NCBI GenBank assembly: GCA_028864955.1
Contig: JAGWLE010000022.1
Span: 1 to 10,666 of the forward strand
Reading direction: 5' to 3'
From: Patescibacteria group bacterium
Lineage (GTDB): Bacteria > Patescibacteriota > Minisyncoccia > Phycocordibacterales > PALSA-1337
Length of the DNA stretch: 10,666 bases
Below the pieces are notes generated by a model. It ran no database searches. It was not told the DNA's origin and saw only the letters and a program-made list of their open reading frames with translations. Of the stretch, positions 4,844-10,666 are shown piece after piece. A program made the translations under genes and the position numbers. Each line of letters opens with the position of its first letter. The stretch's first letter is position 1.

Positions 4844-7800
4844 ATGTCCCACGAATCTTCATCTGACAGCGCGTACCTCGATCGTCTGGAATTCCGGCCG
4901 GAGCTGCGGAAGACCTGGCTGAATTTCTTTGTCAGCAATTTCCGCGTCGTTCTTCTACTCATACTTCTCATAAGCGCTTGGGGGTTATACGCTTTCTTCA
5001 GCCTGCCGCGCGAGTCCAATCCGGAAGTCAAGATCCCGATCGCGGTGGTGACAACAGCATTTCCCGGAGCTTCACCTTCGGATGTCGAGCAATTCGTGAC
5101 AAAGCCGATCGAAACCCAGATCTCCGGTCTCAAAGGTTTGGACACGATGACCTCGAACTCCTACAACTCGCTCTCGGCCATCACCGTGCAATTCGTGGCC
5201 AGCGCCGACATCGAAAGTTCCATCCAGCTCCTGCGGAATGCGGTCGACGCCGCCAAACCAAATATTTCGACCGATGCAAAGGATCCCGTGGTTACCGAGG
5301 TCTCCCTTGACGACATGCCCGTCTGGTCGATCTCGCTGACCGGTCCTTACGACGCGTTCACTCTGCGCAAAGACGCCGAGGACATACAAACCGAGCTCGA
5401 AAAGATACCCGGTATCCGCGAAGTCGATATTTCCGGCGGCGACGAACAGGAATTTGAAGTTGCCTACAAGCCTGACAAGCTTCTGTACTACGGAGTCAGC
5501 GTGGCCGGAGCCAACGCGGCTATCGTCGCCGCCAATACGGCTATCCCGGCGGGGAACTTCGATACATCGACATTCGTCGTGCCGATCAATTCAGAACAGG
5601 CCCTGACGACGGCTGACGATATAGCCAGTATTGCCGTAGCTCACAGCACCAACGGCAGCACCGTCCTCCTCAAGGACATTGCCGACGTCACCGAGACGGC
5701 TCTCAAAAAGACGACATATTCACGGTTATCGATCAATGGCTCCGCGCCGCAGAACGCCGTGACACTGTCCGTCATCAAACGCCAGGGCGCGTCCGTGCTC
5801 GACACCGTCGATACCGCCCGCGCCACCGTCGACCGCATGGTCCGGGCCTTGCCGCCGGGTATCGCCTATACAGTCGTCGGCACGGATCTGTCGAAACAGG
5901 TCCGCACGGATTTCGGTCAGCTGACTGACGACTTCCTGCTGACCATCCTCCTGGTTTCCACGATTTTATTCCTGATCGTCGGCTTGAAGGAAGCTTTTGT
6001 GGCGGGATTGGCCATCCCCTTGGTATTCTTCATCACTTTCGGCTGCCTGCTGATGCTCGGCATCTCGCTTAATTTCCTTTCACTCTTTTCGCTGATCCTG
6101 GCCCTCGGCCTCTTGGTTGACGACGCCATCGTCGTCGTTTCCGCCACCAAGCAGTATCTGAATACCGGCAAATTCACGCCAGAGGAAGCCGTGCTCCTGG
6201 TCTTGAATGATTTCAAGTGGGTGCTGACGACCACGACCCTGGCGACAGTCTGGGCCTTCCTGCCGCTCTTGTTCGCCGGCGGCATCATCGGACAGTACCT
6301 CAAATCGATCCCGATCACTGTTTCGATCACCTTGGTCGCCTCGCTTCTCGTCGCCCTGATGGTCAATCACCCCTTGGCCGCCGTGCTGGAGCGCATCCGC
6401 CTGACGAAACGCTTCTTCTATCTCTGCGAAGCGGCGCTGATCATCGTGGCGGCCATATTGTTCTATGTCGGATCGATCCTTTCCGTCATTATCGGCGCGG
6501 TCTTCGTGGCCATCGAGGTCTATCTGATCCTCTGGTATGAGCGGACTGGCCGCCGCGAGGTTCTGGCCAACGCCGACCTCATGGAGCGCGAATGGCAGGA
6601 TGACGACCTCATCAAGGCAAAGCTGCGCGATCAGGGCGCGCGCGGACAAGAAAACTTCAGGCAGAAACTCATGCATGGCATCGTGAATTTTCATCTCTTC
6701 CTGCCGATGTACGAGCGTTCATTCCGTCATTATATCCTCGACCGAAAGCGCCGGCGCCGCGTTTTGGCTGCCGTCATTGCGCTTTTCATATTTTCCGTAG
6801 CTCTGGTGCCGGCCGGCTTCGTCAAGAGCGTTTTCTTTCCTGAACAAGATAGCGATTACGTCTTTATCGACATGCGCGCACCCGTCGGCACGAATCTGGC
6901 CGAAACCGACCGGCGCGTGGCCGCGGTCGAAAAGCGACTTCTCGGCTATACGGACATAGACAACTTTTCCACGGTCATCGGGCAAGCCAGTCCGAATTCC
7001 GGAAATTTTGGCGCGGCCGGCGGCAGCGCGGAAAACCTGGCATCGATCTCCATAATTCTCAAGGACAATCGCGCGATCAAATCATATGACTTTGCCGACA
7101 AACTGCGCGCCGATCTTGCCTCGACGACAGGTCTGGAGATCAGCGTCTCGACATTGGCGGGCGGTCCGCCGGCCGGTGCGGCCTTTGAGGCCCATATATC
7201 AGGCGATGATCTCGACCAGCTGGCTTCCATCGTCCGCGATCTCAAGCCGATGCTCTCATCCATCCCGGGCGTGGTGAACGTCAACGTTTCGCAAAGAGAA
7301 TCCGTACCGCAATATACGTTCGAACTCAATCCGGTCGCCATGGAGCAGAACGGCCTCAATGCCGCTCTGGTCGGCTCAACTCTGCGGACCGCGGTCTCGG
7401 GCATCGAACTCACAAAGATCGTCGAGGGCGACAAGGAGGTTCAACTCATCGCCACCTTCGATCAGAGCTCCATCCCGGACCTCAGCGCGATCCAGAACAT
7501 GCAAATCCTGAACGATCAAAACCAGCCGGTCTTCTTGAAAGATGTGGCGACGATCGAACTCAAGCCGGCCGTAGACGTGATCACCCGCATCGATCAGAAA
7601 CGCACGATCATCCTTTCGGCTGGCGCCAATTCTACGACCAATGGCCAAGCCATTTTGAGCGAGTTCCAGAAGAAATTGGCAGCCTATCACATGCCGGCCG
7701 GCTACTCGATCAGCTACGGCGGCGAAAATGAACAAAATCAACAGTCTGTCACGTCAGTGTTGCAAGCCATGATCATCGCTCTCATTCTGATCGTGGCGAC

Positions 7801-8239
7801 GCTCATTATCCAGTTCAATTCGTTCAGGAAAGCCTTCATCGTGCTGGTGCCCATCCCGCTGGCTCTGACTGGTGTTTTCATCGGCATGGCCCTTTTCAAT
7901 GTGCCGTTGTCATTCCCGGGCCTGATCGGCGTGCTAGCGCTCTTCGGCATCGTGGTCAAGAATGCCATCATCCTCGTCGACAAGATCAACTTGAATATCA
8001 AGAGCGGCATCAAATTCGAGGATGCCATCGCTGATGCGGGTAAGTCGCGCCTCGAAGCCATCTTCATCACCTCGATCTGCACGATCATCGGCATACTGCC
8101 GGTGACGCTCTCGAACGAACTCTGGCGTTCTCTCGGCGGCGCCGTCATTTTTGGCTTGACCCTTTCATCATTCCTGACGCTCTACATCGTGCCGGCGTTT
8201 TATCTGGCTTGGGTTAAGGATAGGAAGCAGCATTTCTAA
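4844..8239 (+). CDS. RND-family efflux permease (AcrB/HAE1-like) with extended central region
   Basis: This 1131-residue inner-membrane transporter probably exports small hydrophobic or amphiphilic compounds using the proton gradient. The first helix is about 34-53, followed by the family signature FFSLPRESNPEVKIP. The first porter domain extends to about 360, helices 2-6 to about 518, helix 7 is about 636-656, the second porter domain runs to about 970, and helices 8-12 finish by 1128. The proton-relay residues are present: the Asp pair D426-D427 in GLLVDDAIVVV, and K1039 in GIVVKNAIILVD. Unusually, about 120 residues separate helices 6 and 7, including a long hydrophobic stretch (524-565) that could form two more helices, then a charged linker (566-635). 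The substrate cannot be told from sequence. The gene is in an operon with the upstream adaptor; no outer-membrane channel gene lies in the window. Confidence 0.95.
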   Translation: MSHESSSDSAYLDRLEFRPELRKTWLNFFVSNFRVVLLLILLISAWGLYAFFSLPRESNPEVKIPIAVVTTAFPGASPSDVEQFVTKPIETQISGLKGLDTMTSNSYNSLSAITVQFVASADIESSIQLLRNAVDAAKPNISTDAKDPVVTEVSLDDMPVWSISLTGPYDAFTLRKDAEDIQTELEKIPGIREVDISGGDEQEFEVAYKPDKLLYYGVSVAGANAAIVAANTAIPAGNFDTSTFVVPINSEQALTTADDIASIAVAHSTNGSTVLLKDIADVTETALKKTTYSRLSINGSAPQNAVTLSVIKRQGASVLDTVDTARATVDRMVRALPPGIAYTVVGTDLSKQVRTDFGQLTDDFLLTILLVSTILFLIVGLKEAFVAGLAIPLVFFITFGCLLMLGISLNFLSLFSLILALGLLVDDAIVVVSATKQYLNTGKFTPEEAVLLVLNDFKWVLTTTTLATVWAFLPLLFAGGIIGQYLKSIPITVSITLVASLLVALMVNHPLAAVLERIRLTKRFFYLCEAALIIVAAILFYVGSILSVIIGAVFVAIEVYLILWYERTGRREVLANADLMEREWQDDDLIKAKLRDQGARGQENFRQKLMHGIVNFHLFLPMYERSFRHYILDRKRRRRVLAAVIALFIFSVALVPAGFVKSVFFPEQDSDYVFIDMRAPVGTNLAETDRRVAAVEKRLLGYTDIDNFSTVIGQASPNSGNFGAAGGSAENLASISIILKDNRAIKSYDFADKLRADLASTTGLEISVSTLAGGPPAGAAFEAHISGDDLDQLASIVRDLKPMLSSIPGVVNVNVSQRESVPQYTFELNPVAMEQNGLNAALVGSTLRTAVSGIELTKIVEGDKEVQLIATFDQSSIPDLSAIQNMQILNDQNQPVFLKDVATIELKPAVDVITRIDQKRTIILSAGANSTTNGQAILSEFQKKLAAYHMPAGYSISYGGENEQNQQSVTSVLQAMIIALILIVATLIIQFNSFRKAFIVLVPIPLALTGVFIGMALFNVPLSFPGLIGVLALFGIVVKNAIILVDKINLNIKSGIKFEDAIADAGKSRLEAIFITSICTIIGILPVTLSNELWRSLGGAVIFGLTLSSFLTLYIVPAFYLAWVKDRKQHF

Positions 8240-8269
8240 TTCACTTGCCAAATAAAGAACTCCGTGGTA

Positions 8270-8827
8270 ATGTCACGCCTAGTATCGTTGTTTGAAAGTA
8301 ATGCTCAAGAGGGTGTTACGGCAGCGATCGGAATTCTGGAACGCCGTCCTGCGGCGGGAACTACCATGCAAGAAACTCATCTCGTTTTTACCCTGACCAG
8401 GCCGACAATTCGGCAACATTCTGATCATCTCTACCAAGTACCAAGCCTGCCATTAGAATACAGCTTCTGGCGGTGGTGGATGATGGACGGCGTGCGCAAT
8501 TGGCTCCTCGCGAACCACCTATCTGAACCGGCATATGATTCATTCCGGCCAGAATTTCTCAGCCGCCCAAACAAGGATTTTGTCTGGCTCCACACTAAAG
8601 ACAACTGCAGACACCTCGAATTCTGGAGAGGCGACATCTCACGATGTCCGTTCCTGTGTTTTGATCCTGGTGTGCGAACCTATGTGCCGCGTGGCTGGGT
8701 CAAGCAGGTTCTGGCTTTCCGTACGAACTCAGTGCTGATGTTCACCGAGAATGGCCATGCCGTCACCGCAGACGGCCAATGCGGTCCGTACATGCCGGCC
8801 ATGCGCGATATTGTGCGCACGGCTTGA
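8270..8827 (+). CDS. Hypothetical protein downstream of the efflux pump
   Basis: I do not recognise this 185-residue protein. It begins 30 bases after the permease stop; a GTG at 8264 in the same frame would add two residues, and a later ATG at 8366 would remove 32. No signal peptide or membrane helix is visible, so it is probably cytosolic. The central part is rich in aromatic residues (FWRWWMMDGVRNWLL near 66-80, later VWLHTKDNCRHLEFWRGD), with four cysteines in the C-terminal half that do not form an obvious metal-binding pair. Segments such as HLEFWRGDISRCPFLCFD and FRTNSVLMFTENGHAVTADG look like beta strands. No terminator separates it from the permease, and a strong one follows it, so it is probably the last gene of the efflux operon. 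The N-terminus is uncertain. Confidence 0.68.
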   Translation: MSRLVSLFESNAQEGVTAAIGILERRPAAGTTMQETHLVFTLTRPTIRQHSDHLYQVPSLPLEYSFWRWWMMDGVRNWLLANHLSEPAYDSFRPEFLSRPNKDFVWLHTKDNCRHLEFWRGDISRCPFLCFDPGVRTYVPRGWVKQVLAFRTNSVLMFTENGHAVTADGQCGPYMPAMRDIVRTA

Positions 8828-8873
8828 TTCGTACTCGCACGCCCGTCAGATAGATGGCCGCCGCGTCCGCCTT

Positions 8874-8901
8874 GACCGAGGATTACCTCCTCGGTCTTTT
8901 T
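8874..8901 (+). terminator. Rho-independent terminator of the efflux operon
   Basis: The perfect 8-base inverted repeat GACCGAGG (8874-8881) and CCTCGGTC (8889-8896), with a 7-base loop, is followed directly by TTTTT (8897-8901). It lies 46 bases after the stop of the hypothetical gene and 52 bases before trpS, so it separates the two units. Confidence 0.92.
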
Positions 8902-8941
8902 CATGCCTATGTGTATATGTGCAACACGGCTCCAAAACTGC

Positions 8942-8947
8942 TATTAT
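8942..8947 (+). promoter_or_regulatory. -10 box of the trpS-scpA unit, leaderless start
   Basis: TATTAT (5 of 6 to consensus) ends six bases before the trpS ATG at 8954, placing the expected transcription start on or beside the start codon. The -35 region is poor (GTGCAA at 8919-8924 with a 17-base spacer). The preceding terminator means trpS needs its own promoter here, and no T-box leader or attenuator can fit between them. Confidence 0.5.
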
Positions 8948-8953
8948 TTCGCT

Positions 8954-9904
8954 ATGTCCAAGAAAATCCTGCTCTCCGGCGTCAAACCGACCGGCCGGCC
9001 GCACATCGGCAATTATTTCGGCGCCATGAGGCAATTCGTGGAACTTCTCAATTCCGGCGCGTACGAGTGCTACTTCTTTCTGGCTGATTATCACGCCCTC
9101 AATCTCATCCAGAATGCCGCTCTGATGCGACAAAACTCGCTGGATCTGGCGGTTGACTACCTGGCCATCGGTTTGGATCCTTCAAAGGCTGTGATCTACA
9201 AGCAATCGGACGTCTCCGCCAATACCGAGGCGGCCTGGATATTCGATACCCTCGTGACCGTGCCGTACCTCGAACGCGCGCACGCTTTCAAAGATGCTGA
9301 ATCAAAGGGCAGGGAAGTCAACGTCGGCACATTCAATTATCCCGTTCTCATGGCCGCAGATATTCTGCTCTATGACGCGGATGTCGTACCCGTTGGCCAA
9401 GATCAGAAACAGCACATCGAATACGCGCGCGACATTGCCCAGAAATTCAATAACGCCTTCGGCCGGACTTTCAAGCTGCCAGACGCACTTATTCTGGAAA
9501 ACGTCGCCGTCGTGCCTGGCATCGACGGTCAAAAGATGTCGAAAAGTTATAACAATACCATCCCGCTTTTTGCGACAAAGGCCGAGATAGAGAAGGCAGT
9601 CATGTCGATCGTCACTGATTCTAGCTCTGATCTGCCCGTGAATGTCTACAACATTCATAAACTCTTCAAGAGCCAGGTGGAACTGGAGCCAATCTATGAA
9701 ACACACAAGGGCAAGTACAAGATCTTGAAGGAAATGCTAATCGCCGATATCGAGTCATTCATCGCGCCACTGCGTGAACGCCGTGAAAAGATCGCCGCCG
9801 ACGTGAAAAACATTCATACAGTCTTGGCCGAAGGCGCCGAGAGAGCCCGGGCCAAAGCCGATCTGAAGCTTGCCGAGGCCAAACGGGCCATCGGCGTATC
9901 GTAA
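8954..9904 (+). CDS. trpS: Tryptophanyl-tRNA synthetase (TrpRS), class I
   Basis: This cytosolic enzyme charges tRNA-Trp with tryptophan using ATP. From the ATG at 8954 it has 316 residues, slightly shorter than many bacterial TrpRS (about 330). The Rossmann-fold opening ILLSGVKPTGRPHIGNYFGA carries the HIGH-type signature as HIGN (17-20). The tryptophan-site region includes VNVGTFNYPVLMAADILLYD and the phrase VPVGQDQKQHIEYARDIA. The second signature, KMSKS, is complete at 194-198 (GIDGQKMSKSYNNTIPL). The C-terminal tRNA-binding helical part ends in an Ala/Lys/Glu-rich stretch. The reading frame stays open upstream to an ATG at 8903, but those extra residues do not resemble TrpRS and the conserved protein begins at MSKKILLSG. 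The scpA ATG is 14 bases after the stop, implying cotranscription. Identification is very secure. Confidence 0.97.
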   Translation: MSKKILLSGVKPTGRPHIGNYFGAMRQFVELLNSGAYECYFFLADYHALNLIQNAALMRQNSLDLAVDYLAIGLDPSKAVIYKQSDVSANTEAAWIFDTLVTVPYLERAHAFKDAESKGREVNVGTFNYPVLMAADILLYDADVVPVGQDQKQHIEYARDIAQKFNNAFGRTFKLPDALILENVAVVPGIDGQKMSKSYNNTIPLFATKAEIEKAVMSIVTDSSSDLPVNVYNIHKLFKSQVELEPIYETHKGKYKILKEMLIADIESFIAPLRERREKIAADVKNIHTVLAEGAERARAKADLKLAEAKRAIGVS

Positions 9905-9918
9905 TCCGCATCAGGCCG

Positions 9919-10641
9919 ATGACCTTCACCGTCAAAACTCAAACGTTCGAGGGTCCGCTCGATCTCTTGCTGGATCTTATAGAGAAGCGTAAATTCTTCA
10001 TCAGCGATATTTCTCTGGCCAAGGTCACCGACGATTTCATCACGCATATCAAGCAATTCGAGAACATGCCGATGGGGGAGTCGGCTCATTTCATTTTGGT
10101 TGCTTCAACATTGCTCCTCATAAAATCAAAATCGTTGTTGCCCGAATTGGCGTTGTCCGTAGAAGAGCAGGGCGACATTCGAGACCTCGAAACTCGGCTA
10201 AAAATTTACAAACGCCTAAAGGAAGCTGGCAGGCATGTCCAAGAATTATTCGGGGACAAAATGATTTTCGGCATGTCTCAATCCCGACCAATCAATCCTG
10301 TTTTCGCACCGGACCCAGAATTCAGTCTCGAACGCGCACTTTTAACTTTGAAGGATCTCATCAATCGTTTGCCCAAGAAGGAAACTCTGCCGCAGAAAGT
10401 CGTACGGAAGGTCATCAGCCTGGAAGACATGATTAGCAACCTGACAAAACGAATAACTTCAACTTTAAAAATGAGTTTCAAGCAATTCACTTCCGAGCAC
10501 AAAGGCGAGAAAGTAAACGTGATCGTCAGCTTCCTGGCGATGCTCGAACTTGTCAAAGAAGGAGTCTTGCTGGTCTCCCAAGAATCGAATTTCGCGGATA
10601 TCCAGATGGAGACCACGGAGATCGGCGTACCGCGATATTAG
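9919..10641 (+). CDS. scpA: Segregation and condensation protein A (kleisin)
   Basis: ScpA is the kleisin that bridges the heads of the SMC dimer and recruits ScpB, forming the condensin that organises and separates the chromosome. The 240-residue length is normal. The N-terminal helical domain that binds the SMC neck has the hallmark TFEGPLDLLLDLIEKRKFFI followed by SDISLAKVTDDFITHI (residues 9-44), then ESAHFILVASTLLLIKSKSLLP. The middle is a variable ScpB-binding linker with charged helices. The C-terminal winged-helix domain that binds the SMC cap is visible as VNVIVSFLAMLELVKEGVLL then VSQESNFADIQM (about 195-228). It follows trpS by 14 bases and probably shares its transcript. scpB often follows scpA, but the window ends 25 bases after the stop. 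Confidence 0.95.
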   Translation: MTFTVKTQTFEGPLDLLLDLIEKRKFFISDISLAKVTDDFITHIKQFENMPMGESAHFILVASTLLLIKSKSLLPELALSVEEQGDIRDLETRLKIYKRLKEAGRHVQELFGDKMIFGMSQSRPINPVFAPDPEFSLERALLTLKDLINRLPKKETLPQKVVRKVISLEDMISNLTKRITSTLKMSFKQFTSEHKGEKVNVIVSFLAMLELVKEGVLLVSQESNFADIQMETTEIGVPRY

Positions 10642-10650
10642 ATCAGCACA

Positions 10651-10659
10651 TGCTATAAT
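10651..10659 (+). promoter_or_regulatory. Consensus extended -10 promoter at the right edge
   Basis: TGCTATAAT is a perfect extended -10 element (TGn plus TATAAT, hexamer at 10654-10659), 9 bases after the scpA stop. Only seven bases follow before the window ends. By analogy with trpS and the 2890 gene, a leaderless gene may begin at about 10666, whose last visible base is A. The gene itself is not visible. Confidence 0.5.
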
Positions 10660-10666
10660 CGAGACA

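Noticed and set aside
5072..7741. Long open frames on the - strand inside the permease gene, the longest 204 codons at 6080-6694
   Set aside because: They lie antisense to a clear full-length RND permease with intact motifs, their translations are low-complexity charged sequences, and no promoter or terminator signals accompany them.
8903..8953. Upstream in-frame ATG that would lengthen TrpRS by 17 residues
   Set aside because: The extra residues are unlike TrpRS N-termini, and the -10 box at 8942-8947 would lie inside the coding region. The conserved protein begins at 8954.
1..10666. CRISPR array, insertion sequence, tRNA or other mobile-element signals
   Set aside because: No regularly spaced repeats, transposase or integrase genes, terminal inverted repeats or cloverleaf-like sequences were seen by eye on either strand.

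Overview
The window is ordinary bacterial chromosome, somewhat above 50% GC by eye and densely coded. It carries nine genes, eight on the + strand and one on the - strand. The lineage is uncertain. Short intergenic gaps, no convincing Shine-Dalgarno sequence before any start, a zinc-finger-less DnaJ next to DnaK, and an RND pump plus adaptor with no outer-membrane channel gene would all suit a Patescibacteria/CPR-type (Parcubacteria-like) genome. None of these is diagnostic, so this is inference. No mobile element, CRISPR array, tRNA or rRNA was seen, and no gene-free stretch exceeds 300 bases.

Layout. (1) Positions 1-2355 are a chaperone region: the 3' half of dnaK, then a small reverse-strand gene that may encode a winged-helix DNA-binding protein, then a class B dnaJ read divergently from it. 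The reverse gene has its own hairpin terminator just after its stop, in the dnaK-dnaJ gap. The 71-base divergent gap holds a sigma70-like promoter for dnaJ and small direct and inverted repeats that could be an operator. (2) Positions 2356-3303 hold two small multi-pass membrane proteins of unknown function. The first has a good promoter overlapping the end of dnaJ and ends in a strong terminator. The second starts just after that terminator. (3) Positions 3307-8901 form one likely transcription unit: promoter, RND adaptor with an unusually long helical hairpin, RND permease with two additional hydrophobic segments in its central loop, an unrecognised 185-residue protein, and a strong terminator. 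(4) Positions 8942-10641 hold trpS (tryptophanyl-tRNA synthetase) and scpA (kleisin subunit of the SMC condensin), 14 bases apart and probably cotranscribed. A consensus extended -10 box near the right edge suggests another transcript starts at about position 10666.

The clearest architectural pattern is a -10-like hexamer 6-7 bases before the start codon of three genes (2890, 3343, 8954), with a possible fourth at the right edge. This implies leaderless transcripts. The most unusual protein features are the extended RND permease and adaptor and the unrecognised protein cotranscribed with them. I did not find evidence for a wholly new defence or mobile system.
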